Shown here one piece after another: positions 45,913 to 56,739 of a stretch of DNA of 64,000 bases; position 1 is the stretch's first letter, and each line of letters begins with the position of its first letter. The notes beneath the pieces were generated by a model. That model saw only the letters and a program-made list of their open reading frames with translations, ran no database searches and was not told the origin of the DNA. The DNA is from Methanocella_A sp963792125 (GTDB taxonomy: Archaea; Halobacteriota; Methanocellia; Methanocellales; Methanocellaceae), in assembly GCA_963792125.1 (NCBI GenBank), contig CAWBVA010000006.1, positions 57,146 to 121,145 on the forward strand. Direction: 5' to 3'. The position numbers and the translations under genes are program-made.

Positions 45913-47424
45913 CTAGTCGCCTCCGCTCTTCTGGAGCTTCTCGTGAGCCTGCTGGACCGTGAAGCTCCCTGGCTTCTGGCGCGGTGGAAAGTCCACGAAC
46001 GTTTCCATGAACTTCTGCACTTCATGCTGTGCAGGCACGAGCACGAAGGCATGATCGAATATCCAGTCCCAGTAGGTGTTCGATGTGGTGTCGGCGAACT
46101 CGAAGGGATCGGTGCGCAGGTTATAGATCTTCGGTAACCGTAGCTGGGTGAACGGCTCGGCCCAGACCGCCATAGTGCCCCGGCACCTCTGCTCCAGGAA
46201 GACGAACTTCCAGTTGTCATAGCGCATGGCCAGCATGTCACCGTCGTCGGAAAAGTAGAAGTACTCTGTGCGCGGGCCTTTCTTATCCTTGCCCGTCAGG
46301 TAGGGCAGCAGGTTGTAACCATCGAGGTGCACCTTGAACGTCTTTTTACCTGCCTTATGACCTTTGAGCAGCTTTTTCTGGATATCGGGCTCACCGGCGG
46401 CTGCCAGGAACGTTGGCAGCCAGTCCATGTGGCTGACGATCTCGTTCGAGACGCTGCCAGGTTTGATCTTCCCGGGCCAGCGCACCAGCAGCGGGACCCG
46501 GAAGGCGCCCTCCCAGTTGGTGTTCTTCTCGCTCCGGAACGGCGTCGTCCCGGCGTCCGGCCACGAGTTCCGGTGGGGCCCGTTGTCGGTGCTGTACATG
46601 ACGATGGTGTTATCGGCGATGCCGAGGTCGTCCAGCAGCTTCAACAGCTCGCCCACGCACCAGTCGTGGTATATCATGACGTCGTGGTACTCCGACTGCC
46701 ACCGCCCGGCCTTCCCTTATACTGAGGGCTTCTCGTGGGTCCGGAAGTGCATGTGCGTGGTGTTGAACCACACGAAGAACGGCACCCCCGCCTTGTCCTG
46801 CCGCTTGATGAAATCCTTCGCCGCGGCCAGGAACTCCTCGTCCACCGTCTCCATGCGCTTCTTCGTCAGCGGGCCGGTGTTCTCGATCTTCTGGCCGCCG
46901 TCCGGCTTCGCCTTGCAGCGCAGCACGCCCCGGGGCCCGTAGTTCTTCCGGAAGTTGGGGAAGTCCTTCTCCGTCGGGTAATCGCGCAGCTCCGGCTCCT
47001 CCTCGGCGTTCAGGTGATACAGGTTGCCGAAGAACTCGTCGAACCCGTGCACTGTGGGCAGGAACTCGTCCCGGTCGCCGAAGTGGTTCTTGCCGAACTG
47101 GCCGGTGGCGTAACCCAGCGGCTTCAACAATTCAGCGATGGTCGGGTCCTCGGCACGCAAGCCCTGGTCGGCGCCGGGCATCCCCACCTTGCTAAGCCCG
47201 GTGCGGTATACGCTCTGGCCGGTGATGAACGCCGCGCGTCCCGCGGTACAGCTCTGCTCGCCGTAGCTGTCGGTGAACATGATGCCTTCCTGGCCGATGC
47301 GGTCGATGTTGGGCGTCCTGTAGCCCATCAGTCCCTGTGAGTAGATGCTGAGGTTGGTGATCCCGATGTCGTCGCCCCAGATCACCAGGATATTCGGTTT
47401 CTTCTCTTTCGTTGCCATCTCCAT
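45913..47424 (-). CDS. Type I sulfatase (C-x-A-x-R class), in-frame UAA
   Basis: Hydrolyses sulfate esters with a formylglycine made from Cys. The metal-binding Asp pair is WGDDIG, the maturation site is QSCTAGRAAFITGQ (CxAxR, the variant accepted by radical SAM maturases), then GKNHFGD, THMHFRTH and YSTDNGPHRNSW. A single TAA at 46717-46719 (after PSV, before GKAGRWQSEYHD) splits the gene. Both sides are in the same frame, so this is a nonsense codon, not an indel; CAA (Gln) would restore the family pattern. Joined length 503 aa, with no signal peptide, so cytoplasmic. The radical SAM maturase at 48511-49722 could activate it. Confidence 0.9.
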
Positions 47425-47666
47425 CCTCCTGTTTAGTGATTTAGAATTAAATGATGAACTCGCTGATGATCACAGACGGTCAGTTTTCGCTTCTCGGGTA
47501 ACAGGTTCGCCACAGTCTGCCATGGAACTCTGGAGTGCCTGCAATCTAACAAATAAAAGTTAAATTACAAATATATAAACATATATTATATTAATGTCTT
47601 AGAAAATTAAGTGGTGAGATGTCGTGCAGAAAAGCAGCCAGGGGTGGATGATGGTAACAGGCGGTG

Positions 47667-48545
47667 ATGTGTACGGATGATCTCATCCTGACTTTAATCC
47701 AGGCAGGTTCGATGGTCAGCACGTTCGTCTTCGTATTCTCGAGGGGTCTGAGGACAACCGCCGGCCATCTGGAGTTCCTGGCCTCGCGGCGGGGACTACT
47801 GATGAGATCGCTAATCTCGGTCGATCTCCTCGTGCCCCTGATCGCGCTGCTGGTCATCGTCCTCGTCGGGCCCCCGAAGAACATGGCGGTCGGGCTGATC
47901 CTCCTCGCGGCATCGCCGGCTTCGCCCACGGTCTTAAAAACATTACCCAGGCCTACGGGAGCGATGAGTACGCCGTGAGCTTTCACGTCGCGCTAGCGCT
48001 GCTGGCCATTGTCACTGTACCAGTCTCCATAGACCTATTATCCTATGCCACTGGCGTTCCGGTGGATGCCACACTGCCGGCGGTAGCAGAGCTGGTCGGG
48101 ATCAGCATCCTCCTGCCGATGGTGGCCGGCATGATCAGCGGGTGGCTCTTTCCCGCGATGGCCAGGCGTATCAGCCAGCCGCTGGAGATTTTTTCGGTCA
48201 TTCTCATCATCCTGCTGGTAATCCTGCTCCTGCTCCCCACCTATCAGATGCTATTTACTATGGATATCAGGTCCTATGTTGCCATAGCGTTGATGACTAT
48301 TGGAGCTCTAGCTCGCCGGCCATTTAATGGCTCGGGGACATCCAGAAGAGCAGACGACGCTGGCCCTCGAAAGCGCAACCAGGAACACCGGGCTCACCCT
48401 CCTGATGGCATCGTCTTTCACCTCGCTGGATAAAGCGCTGCCAGTGCTGATACCGTACGTCGTTCTGTCATGGATTATTTGCCAGACATACGTCATATTT
48501 CGAAGGATGACTAAGAACGCCAGGGATCGCGACAGTCACCGGTGA
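47667..48545 (+). CDS. BASS-type (bile acid:sodium symporter-like) transporter, frameshifted
   Basis: Three successive frames give one membrane protein of about 292 codons: LILTLIQAGSMVSTFVFVFS and MAVGLILLAASPASP; then HGLKNITQAYGSDEYAVSF, VGISILLPMVAGMISGWLF and IILLVILLLLP; then LALESATRNTGLTLLMASSF to the stop at 48545. About eight helices and the late ESATRNTGLTL segment resemble BASS transporters of organic anions. Breaks lie near 47935 and near 48310. The total span is a multiple of three, so the indels compensate. Divergent from sulfatase 1 and convergent with the maturase; it may import a sulfated or other organic anion (inference). Confidence 0.7.
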
Positions 48546-49722
48546 CATTCCCGGCCTTCCCGGGGAGAATTTTCATGATATCGCCAGCCGGCCGTCCCCG
48601 GCGCAGCAGTTCTGCCATGATTCTCATAGGCTGCTCCGTGTGCCGGAAAAAGGACTTCAGCCCCGGGCAAAGCCAGTTGAGCCCCGGCTCGCCGTCCGGG
48701 GCGGCCGCCACGCGGTTCCTGGGACACTCTCCGTGGCAGGTAAAGAGATATTTGCATTGTCGGCAGAATTGCGGCAGCGTGTCCGGACTTGGCCCGGCCG
48801 AACTGCACCTGTTTTTCCGAGCCGACGAGATCACTGATCGGCGTTTGCATGATGTTTCCCAGCAGATGTTCCGGCTCTACGAAGTGGTCGCACGAGTAAA
48901 CGTCGCCGTTATGTTCGAGGGCGACACCGTCGCCGCACGTCGGGCGCAGGACACAAAGGGTCGACTGGCCGCGGAGATAAGAGGCCAGTACGCCGTCGAA
49001 GAACAATACGAACATGGAACCGACGTCCCTGATGACCCACTCGTCGAAAATGTCCATCAGAAAACGGCCATACTGCTTCCGGCCGGACGGATCGATCCGT
49101 GACCTGGTTCCGGTTTTCAGGGTCGACCTCCACGATCGGGATGAACTGGAGGTACGGCGTCTTCAGCTTCTTCCCGGAAGAACCGGTAGACCTCCAGCGG
49201 ATGCCGGCTGTTCGCCGCGTTCACCGTGCACAGGACGTTGAACTCGACGCGATGCTTTTGCATGAGCTTCGCAGCGCGCACCACCCGGTCAAATACAGAG
49301 CGCCCGGCCTTGTCGTGCCGGTAGGCATCGTGCAGGCGCCGGGGCCCGTCCAGGCTGAGCCCGACGAGGAAATGGTTCTCGCGCAGGAAGCGGCACCACT
49401 CCGCGTCGATCAGGACTCCGTTCGTCTGCAGGGTATTCTCGATCTGCATGCCCGGCCGGGCATATTTCTTTTCCACAGCCACTGCCCGCCGGAAGAAGTC
49501 CAGCCCCATGAGCGTCGGCTCGCCGCCCTGCCAGGCGATGGTCACCTGCGGCACCTGATGTGCTTCGATGGTCTGGCGGATATAAGCTTCCATCACCTCA
49601 TCGGACATACGGAAATGGCTGTCCGGGTAGAGCTTGTCCTTCTTCAGGAAGAAGCAATAGTCGCAGCGCAGGTTGCATCGCGCGCCGGTCGGCTTGGCCA
49701 TCACGTGGAAAGCGGGAGGCAT
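48511..49722 (-). CDS. Anaerobic sulfatase-maturating enzyme (radical SAM, SPASM), frameshifted
   Basis: Oxidises the active-site Cys/Ser of sulfatases to formylglycine without oxygen. ATG 49722 starts MPPAFHVMAKPTGARCNLRC. The radical SAM cluster motif is CNLRCDYC, followed by WQGGEPTLMGLDFFRRAV and LSLDGPRRLHDAYR. Frame changes near 49175, 49075 and 48797 lead through LKTPYLQFIPIVEVDPENRN and CGDGVALEHNGDVYSCDHFV to FCRQCKYLFTCHGECPRNR and GLNWLCPGLKSFF, which supply the SPASM auxiliary cluster cysteines. The whole span is 404 codons, normal for anSME. It starts 15 nt after the end of sulfatase 2 on the same strand, so they form one operon. Confidence 0.9.
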
Positions 49723-49737
49723 GGCCTGTGCTCCTCG

Positions 49738-52058
49738 CTACTGGCGCGAGAACATCGCCTGGGCCTCCTTCTCCAGGTCGGTATAGGGCTCGCCGCTCAC
49801 GTTGATCGTGATGCTGTTGATCGTGCCCCCGGTGAATGGGAATGGTGCCTCGTAGTCTTCGCTCACGCCGGTGCCGGTATCATGGCCCACCCGCAGCGTG
49901 CCGCCGCTGAGCCCGAACTTGCCCGGCTGCGTCTTCATCCGGCCCTCGGCCGACCAGCTCGTCGTTGATGAACATCTTCAGGTCGCCGTTGGCCACGCCC
50001 TTCGGGTCTTCCTTTTCCTTCGTGAACTCGACGCCGAGGACGACGTGCCCGTCGGGAACATCGACATCCGATTTGAACTTGAAGACTTTCTGGCCCACGA
50101 AGTTATATTCGTAGTACAGCCGGTGGTCTTTGATGAACAGCGTGTGCCCGCCGAATTTGCTGCCCATGGAAAAGATGACGCCTCCGGCATCCGGGCTCTG
50201 GATCTCGAGATCGGCCAGGATCGTGAAGGACCGGTTACGCATGTTGACCGCAGCGGCTTCCGGTACGTCGGCGCTGCCGGGATAGTAGACGTAAGTGCTA
50301 CGAGGCTTGGAGAGCTGCGGGCGGGGCTGGTTCAATATCTCGACGGCTATGCGGTCGTCCAGCGGCAGGACATTGTTGCGGCCGGCCTCCACCCACCATA
50401 TATTGATGAGATCCTGGAGCCTGTCCGGGTGCTCGTCGGCAAGGTTATGGGCTTCCGAGCGATCTGCGTCCGTGTGGTACAGTTCCCATACATCCTGGTC
50501 GAAGTGGCCCCGGTCAGATAAGGGCGGATGTCGGGTAACGGCTTTCCACCCCTGGTGCCAGATGCCCCGCGTGCCCAGCATCTCGTAGTACTGGGTGTCC
50601 CGGGCCGTCGGAGCGTCATGCGCCTCAAAGGTATAGCGCATGCTGACGCCCTGCATGGGCGATTGCGTGTAGCCGTTCAGGATCTCGGGCGCCTCGATGC
50701 CGCAGCAGTCCAGCACAGTTGGCACGATGTCGATGGCGTGATGGTACTGGTGCCGGACCTCCCCCGAGGCTTTGATTCCCTCAGGCCAGGCAAGGATGAG
50801 CGGATCGCAGATGCCGCCGTTATAGGAATAGCGCTTCCACATCTTGAACGGAGTGTTAAATGCCATGGCCCATCCGTTGGGGTAATGGTTGTAAGTCTTC
50901 GGGCTTCCGAGGTCGTCGATCATCCGCAGGTTCTGCTGCAGGTCGTCGGGCATGCTGTTGAATAACAGGTTCTCGTTTACCGAGCCATCGGGCCCTCCTT
51001 CGCCGCTTGCTCCATTGTCGGAGACGACCACAATAACTGTGTTGTTGATCTCTCCCGACTCCTCCAGGTAGTCGATCAGCCGGCCCAGCTCATGGTCAGT
51101 GTAGCTGGAAAAGCCCGCGTAGACCTCGGCCATACGGGCGAACAGACGCTTCTCATCGCTTGACAGGGAGTCCCATGGCTTCGTCAGGTCCATTTGAGGG
51201 ATGTCTGTCCCGATGGGATTGATAGGCGGCAGGTCTGTGCTTTCCGGCAAAATACCCATTTTCTTCATGCGCTCGAGCGTTTCCTCACGGTACCGCTCAT
51301 AGCCCATATCGAATTTGCCCTTGTATTTGTCAGCCCATTCCTTCCAGACATGGTGCGGGGCATGGGTAGCGCCGAAGGCCAGGTACATGAAGAAGGGCTT
51401 TTCGGGAGCGATCTGTTTTGCGTCCCGGATGAACTGGATAGACCTGTCCACCAGGTCCTTGCTGAAGATGGTACCCGTCCCCGGGTTTCGCGGGCTGTTC
51501 CGTCGGGTGGACATCGTAGATTAGGTCGGGGTACCACTGGTTGGTCTCGCCCCCGAGGAAACCGTAGTAGCGCTCGAAGCCCCGGCCGGTCGGCCAGTTG
51601 CGCTTCGTGGCCGCGAGGTTCATCTCCTCTTCGGGACACAGGTGCCACTTGCCCAGGCAATACGTGTTGTAGCCGTTCTGGAACAGTATCTCGGACAGCG
51701 TGCCGTTCTCGAACGGGATGTGCCCGTGCTTGCCCGGGAAGCCGCTGGTCGCCTCTTCGATGACCGCCATGCCATTGAGATGACAGTTCCTGCCGGTCAG
51801 CAGGCAGGAGCGCGTGGGTGAACAGAGCGCCGTCGTATGCCAGTTCGTGTAGCGGATGCCCATGTCGGCGATACGGTTCAGCGTGGGCATCTCTATCAGG
51901 CCGCCAAAGGTATCCCAGGCCGCCATGCCGGCGTCGTCCCACACGATCATCAGTACGTTCGGCGCGCCCTCGGGAGGCTTAGATGCCTCGTATGGTTCGA
52001 AGTCGGGGACCGAGTCCCGGACATCCATGTTAATGATTCCTTTGAAAGGCTTTGTCAT
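49738..52058 (-). CDS. Type I arylsulfatase (C-x-P-x-R class), two frameshifts
   Basis: About 772 aa, the size of the long arylsulfatase branch with a C-terminal beta domain. From ATG 52058: NVLMIVWDDAGMAAWDTFGG (metal Asp pair), TTALCSPTRSCLLTGRN (Cys to formylglycine), GKWHLCPEEE. One extra G near 51480 shifts to TIFSKDLVDRSIQF, GATHAPHHVWKEW, VVVSDNGASGEGG and the beta part (TILADLEIQSPDAGGVIFSM). One extra C near 49935 shifts to EGRMKTQPGKFGLSGG, ending EKEAQAMFSRQ. The span is 3n+2, exactly two insertions. No signal peptide. A maturase gene follows in the operon. Long AT-rich upstream region. Confidence 0.92.
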
Positions 52059-52454
52059 TTCTCAAACCACCTGCAAATCCAATAAGCAATAATATGTAAC
52101 GTGTGCTGGCAATTGCAGCATTCATTGAACATTCATCGGGGCAGAAAATAATAATTATTATATTTATAATTATAAAAGCTGCTATTCTATCGATTTTCCA
52201 ATGTTGCCGCTAATCATTACACAGGATGCTTGTGGACGTCATGCTGTTACGACCGCGTAATTAGTCGTTTAAAAACCGTTATTTTAGCAGAGGTATGGCT
52301 AAACAGAGAAAGCAGAGCAACTTTTTTCATGGCTACGGTTTAATGTTGCCAGTTTTTATTATTTAATCCGTTATAAAATATAGTGTGCATTTAATACATT
52401 TTAGCTTATAACGATCTTCGAGGGTTTAGTGGGTGTACAGAGGGCTAAAAAGGT
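52059..52454. other. AT-rich divergent promoter region
   Basis: Lies between sulfatase 2 (minus) and the decayed secreted paralogue (plus). AT-rich, with several TATA-like words (for example near 52160-52175 and 52375-52385). The last 15 bases before 52455 resemble the sequence around the start of the intact paralogue at 53284 (GGGTGT ... GGCTAAAA), so the duplication included the start region. Confidence 0.45.
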
Positions 52455-53091
52455 ATGCTAGTCATAGTTTTACTGTTATATATGGTCATAACGGCGTCCT
52501 TGCCGCAGGCGCTGGCAGAATTTGAGTTCAGAAAGGAAATCAGGGCAGGCGATACGCTGTATAATAGCGATACCTCGGTCATCGCCATCCTGCGGGCGCT
52601 ATCCCACCAGGAAACGCTGGCGAGAACTGATACGGAAGCCTTCGCCATGTCTCCGCTGTCCACCGCCGCCGGGAACGGGCTGGCAATTGCCCAGACCAGC
52701 GCCGATACCATTGTGGCCACCCAGACCGGATTGTTCGCGGTAACCCTGCCCTTTTTATGGCTGCCACAGTACCCGGGCCAGATGATCGGAGACAGCCCTG
52801 ACTGAGCGGCCAGCACACAGCCGATCAGGTTTGCAGGCCTGCCCCTGGACACGATGATGATATTCCCGGAAATGGCCAAAATCACCCGCCCGGAGGACGA
52901 CCGGGGGAACGTCTCCTGTTATGTCATCGACAGCAGCAACAGCATTCCCATGTACCCTGGCAACGTGATGCTGGTTAAAAATCCCACGGATGAAAACGGC
53001 AGGAACGTGACAACGTGTCGATCGACGCCGCCCTGAACATGACCAGGCCAGGGATGCACATGAGAAGGATATTCTGGCCGGTTGCGGTTTA
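52455..53091 (+). pseudogene. Decayed paralogue of the secreted protein at 53284
   Basis: The open part (52455-52805) encodes a hydrophobic N-terminus, then AEFEFRKEIRAGDTLYNSDT, ARTDTEAFAMSPLSTA and VATQTGLFAV, each aligning with the intact neighbour (ELEIRRELRAGDLLYNDET, AATDTEAFAMSPLSPA, MATQTGFFDA). After a stop it continues in other frames as PIRFAGLPLDTMMIFPEMAK, SIPMYPGNVMLVKNPTDENG and MRRIFWPV. About 100 residues of the C-terminal half are missing, and the original start (ATGGCTAAAAC) reads AGGGCTAAAAA. The large deletion shows real decay, beyond the single-base indels seen elsewhere. Confidence 0.75.
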
Positions 53092-53100
53092 GTCCTGAAG

Positions 53101-53180
53101 AAAAAACCCCGGATAGTCCGGGGAACAGGCTGGTAATGATAGCGCAAAGGCCAGCACTGCAAACACGGACAGTTGACATA
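53101..53180 (-). pseudogene. Relic of an NRAMP-like gene 3' end, with terminator
   Basis: On the minus strand this reads VFAVLAFAL / IITSLFPGLSG in two frames, closely resembling the end of the NRAMP-like gene at 55480 (VLTLALIVTSLFPGLLK). At the nucleotide level both contain CGGGGAACAGGCTGGTAA. A hairpin CCCCGGA-tag-TCCGGGG (53107-53123) followed by T6 on the minus strand ends it. It indicates that a block spanning the secreted gene and the tail of its convergent neighbour was duplicated. Confidence 0.6.
53107..53123 (-). terminator. Intrinsic terminator of the NRAMP relic
   Basis: A 7-bp perfect stem CCCCGGA/TCCGGGG with a 3-nt loop is followed on the minus strand by TTTTTT (53106-53101). 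Confidence 0.7.
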
Positions 53181-53283
53181 AACGTCGATTTTCTTTGAAT
53201 TACTGGAAAGACTGCTATTTATTATAATTAGTATTAACATATAATAGCTTATATTGAACATTGAGGGTTAATCGGGTGTTGAG

Positions 53284-54135
53284 ATGGCTAAAACGCTGTG
53301 CCATCGTATGTTACTGGTATATCTCGTCCTGTTAGCCTCGATGCCGGTTGCAGAGACGGAGCTTGAAATCAGGAGAGAACTCCGGGCAGGGGATCTACTG
53401 TATAATGATGAGACCATCTTAGCCCCGTTCCAGCTCACAGTGCTCCACAGGCAAACTTTAGCGGCAACCGATACGGAAGCTTTTGCCATGTCCCCGCTAT
53501 CCCCCGCAGGCGACGGCGGATTTACAATCGCGCAGACAAATGACAGAACAATAATGGCCACGCAGACGGGATTTTTCGATGCGCATTTGCCCAATTTCAG
53601 GATCGTTGATTTTCCCAGCGAACCCATAGGCCAGGGTCTGTCGTGGGTACAGAACGTCCAGCCCATACGTATAGCCGGCCTGCCCCAAAATACGATGATG
53701 ACTTTCCCCGACATGACCGAGATCACGCGCATCGATAATGGAACCGGCGGCGGAAATAACACCAGCTATATCATCAATAATAATTTTAGCAAGCCCTACT
53801 ATCCCGGCAACATGGTTGTGGTAAAAAATATCACCGACGAAACGGGGGAGAACCGGACTGTCATCGATCGGGTACCGCGGGACTACATGACGATCATCGC
53901 CACGCCGGAACAGGTCGCGAACAAAACGATCATGGAGAGAATGTGGAGGAACGTCCATCTCAACTATAACCTTGACCTCGCGTATTCCGGCGAGACGTGT
54001 TCCCCGGACCTTGTGTACCCCGTTAAAAACCCCTACGCCCTGATGTTTTTAATCCCTCTGAACCGATCGAACAGCGATGCGCTGATTTTAACGCAGCCCG
54101 GGAAGCGCATTAAAAGAGTATTCTGGCCAGTTTAA
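53284..54135 (+). CDS. Secreted protein of unknown family (intact paralogue)
   Basis: 283 aa. N-terminal signal peptide (MAKTLCHRMLLVYLVLLASM), then a mixed beta-rich domain with ELEIRRELRAGDLLYNDET, TDTEAFAMSPLSPAGDGG and PYYPGNMVVVKNITDETGE, and several N-glycosylation-type sequons (NNTS, NITD, NRT). It ends KRIKRVFWPV. Not recognised as a known family. A decayed copy lies directly upstream, so the family is locally duplicated. No membrane anchor is seen, so it is released or bound to the envelope. Confidence 0.7.
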   Translation: MAKTLCHRMLLVYLVLLASMPVAETELEIRRELRAGDLLYNDETILAPFQLTVLHRQTLAATDTEAFAMSPLSPAGDGGFTIAQTNDRTIMATQTGFFDAHLPNFRIVDFPSEPIGQGLSWVQNVQPIRIAGLPQNTMMTFPDMTEITRIDNGTGGGNNTSYIINNNFSKPYYPGNMVVVKNITDETGENRTVIDRVPRDYMTIIATPEQVANKTIMERMWRNVHLNYNLDLAYSGETCSPDLVYPVKNPYALMFLIPLNRSNSDALILTQPGKRIKRVFWPV

Positions 54136-54246
54136 GTATCGTGCGGGAATAAGCCTCACGAATTTCTAAAAAATTACGCTTTATATCTGCTATATTCTGA
54201 AATCGATGTATGTCAGTTTCCTCAATTGGAAATGTGGGGTGGAATT

Positions 54247-55449
54247 TTGAATAAACGAAATATTTTTAATCCGGTATCTGTGTCGGGCACGGTCATCATC
54301 CTGTTAATAGTCTGCTCGATGCTGTTCTCTGGCATTGCAAGTTGCCAGCAGTTCCCGCAACAACCAGCCACGAGCACTTATGGCGGACAGGCTTCATCTG
54401 CCGATAGTGCCACAAGCTCTCCCATGATCCAGGGCCTGGAAGGGCTGAAAGGTTTCGGAGCCGGGCACAGCCAGCTAGTCTGGCTGTATACCCTGTCTCA
54501 ACAGGAGTAATCAGCTGAATTCCAGGTGATCGGGTTTGCCGTATCTATTCCTAGAGCGGTGAGGCGGTCGTGTACTCGCTCGAAATGCCGCTGCCGGGCG
54601 TCATCGATCCGTCGCAGAATACGATGATCGATATCTCGGACTGGCTACCGCAGTCGATACGGCGGGGTATACCGACAGTTCGGAGGTCTACGATATCATC
54701 AGATCGGACCCGCAGGTAATGGTCATCGACGTCAACCTGTACTACCAGGGCAGGCAGGGCTCGCAGACGACCTTCAACGTCGACAGCGTCGACATCATCA
54801 TGCCGGACGGCCGGATGCAGACGTTCTCGCTGCAGCAGCCCACGCAACTGATCATCGACTCGCAGAACGACATAGTCGCCATGGTCGCTTTCCCAGAAAT
54901 GGTCAGCACGTTCAACAGCTATTATGGCACGACATACAATCAGGTGTGCCGGTGATATACTCACAGCCGGTCCCGGTCGTGGCACCCGTCTTCGTGCCAT
55001 ACCTGGGCCTTGCCGTTCTACTCGACAGGCTTCGTCTGGTACAACCATTTTGCCTACGGGACCGGCTTCCGGCCCTTCTGGAACCGGGATCGCGTCACTC
55101 ACTTCGAAGTTTCTCGAACCTGGACCGGTTCCCCGTCCAGCAGGCCCGGAACGACTTCGCCGATCGTTCCCGTAACACGCTGCAGACGGCCCAGCGCCGG
55201 GGCGATTTCGCGCAGAGCCGGACAGCGGGAGACGTGAAAGGCGGCATCGGCGGATACCGTGGCGGCGTCAAGACAGGCATCAGCAGTGGCGTTAAAGCCG
55301 GCGGAACAAAGTCGGAGGAGTCAGAGCCGGAGGAGCCAGTGGTGCGGCGGCGGACGACGCCGGTAACATGTCTGCAAAAAAAGGTGTTAATCTGTAAAAA
55401 TTTACAAAAACCGGGGGCGGAAATTCTGGCCCCCGGAAATATCGACTAA
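54247..55449 (+). CDS. Putative secreted lipoprotein, several frameshifts
   Basis: TTG 54247 is preceded by GGGGTGGAA and starts NKRNIFNPVSVSGTVIILL, a signal sequence with a lipobox-like IASC. The first frame stops at 54510. Coding then continues through EAVVYSLEMPLPGVIDPSQN, DSSEVYDIIRSDPQVMVIDV, NVDSVDIIMPDGRMQTFSL, VPVIYSQPVPVVAPVFVP, FYSTGFVWYNHFAYGTGF and ARNDFADRSRNTLQTAQRRG in at least four frame changes. The tail is Gly/Lys/Glu-rich with GGVKTGISSGVKAGG. Family not recognised. The true 3' end is uncertain. It may be a pseudogene or a gene with multiple sequence errors. Confidence 0.5.
55406..55436 (-). terminator. Intrinsic terminator of the NRAMP-like gene
   Basis: Stem CCGGGGGC (55411-55418) and GCCCCCGG (55429-55436), followed on the minus strand by TTTTTG. 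It lies about 45 nt beyond the NRAMP stop. Confidence 0.75.
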
Positions 55450-55479
55450 CATTCGCCCTTTTTGGTCAGGGCCTCGCTT

Positions 55480-56739
55480 TTATTTCAACAGCCCGGGGAA
55501 CAGGCTGGTAACGATCAAGGCTAAGGTCAGCACGGTCATGACGATCGTCGTCCCCCAGGCCAGGTAATTGTACAGCGGCCGTTCACGTATTTGCCCATCA
55601 GCTTCTTATTGTTGATCCAGAACAGCATGAAGACCAGGATGACGGGCAGCAGCATGCCGTTCAGTACCTGTGAGAGCACCATGATGGTGATCAGCGGCGC
55701 GCCGGGGAGAAGGATGATGGCGGCCCCGAGGACGATGAGCAGCGTGTACAGGGTGTAGAACTGCGGCGCGTCGCGGAACTTCTTATCGATGCCGGAGTCC
55801 CAGCCCATGCCCTCGCAGACCGTATAGGCGGTCGCCAGCGGCAGGATGGACGCGGCGAAGACCGACGCGTTGAACAGTCCGAAAGCGAACAGCCAGCCGC
55901 TGTAGTGCCCGGCGAGCGGGACGAGCGCCAGCGCCGCTTCGGCTGCGGTCTCTACGGCCACGCCCTTCTCGAAGATGGTGGCCGCACAGGTGACGATGAT
56001 GAAAAACGCTACCAGGGCGGTGACCAGGCAGCCCAGGACCACGTCCCACTTCGTATATTTGTATTCCGAGAGCTTCACGCCCTTTTCCACGACGGCCGAC
56101 TGGATGTAGAACTGCATCCAGGGCGCGATGGTGGTGCCCACCAGGCCGATCAGGATGCCCAGGTACCCCGGGTCGAAGCTGACCGTGGGCACGACGGACT
56201 TCGACGCGACCGTGCCCCAGTCCGGGTGCGCAAGGAGGCCGGATATGACGTACGTCGCATAGAAGCCGCTGGCCATGAGGAATATCTTCTCGACAAGGCT
56301 GTATGTGCCTTTGACCACCAGGACCCAGACGAGCGCGGCGGCGATCGGGCACCGAGATGTACTTGCTGACGCCGAAGATTTCCATGCTCGCCGCCACGCC
56401 GGCGAACTCGGCCATGGTGTTGCCCAGGTTGGCGACGATGAGCACCAGGATGAGCAGGACGGTCAGCTTCACCCCGAAGTTCTCCCGTATCAGATCAGAC
56501 AGGCCTTTCCCGGTGACCACGCCCATGCGCGCGCACATCTCCTGCACGACGATGAGGGCGACAGTGATCGGGATGAGTGCCCAGAGCAGGTTGTAGCCGA
56601 AGTGGGCGCCGGCTATCGTATACGTCGTAATGCCGCCGGCATCGTTGTCCACGCTGGCCGTGATGATGCCGGGGCCGATGACGGCGAGGAACAGCGCGGC
56701 ATGCTTCCAGTTAATCCGGAGCGAATCGGCGAGCTTCAT
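55480..56739 (-). CDS. NRAMP-related divalent metal transporter without the DPGN motif, two frameshifts
   Basis: About 419 codons, eleven helices. From ATG 56739: AALFLAVIGPGIITASVDND, then YNLLWALIPITVALIVVQEM and VLIVANLGNTMAEFAGVAAS. One extra C near 56350 shifts to VKGTYSLVEKIFLMASGFYA, VVPTVSFDPGYLGILIGLVG, IAPWMQFY (helix 6 region) and SGWLFAFGLFNASVFAAS. A missing base near 55575 shifts to PLYNYLAWGTTIVMTVLTL, ending SLFPGLLK at 55480. The first-helix metal site, DPGN in NRAMP proteins, is DNDAG here, so ion choice may differ from Mn2+/Fe2+; Mg2+ is plausible because the overlapping upstream gene (ATGA) encodes a MgtE-like sensor. Confidence 0.88.

Noticed and set aside
46717..46719. 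Stop-codon readthrough by pyrrolysine or selenocysteine in sulfatase 1
   Set aside because: The codon is UAA, used by neither system.
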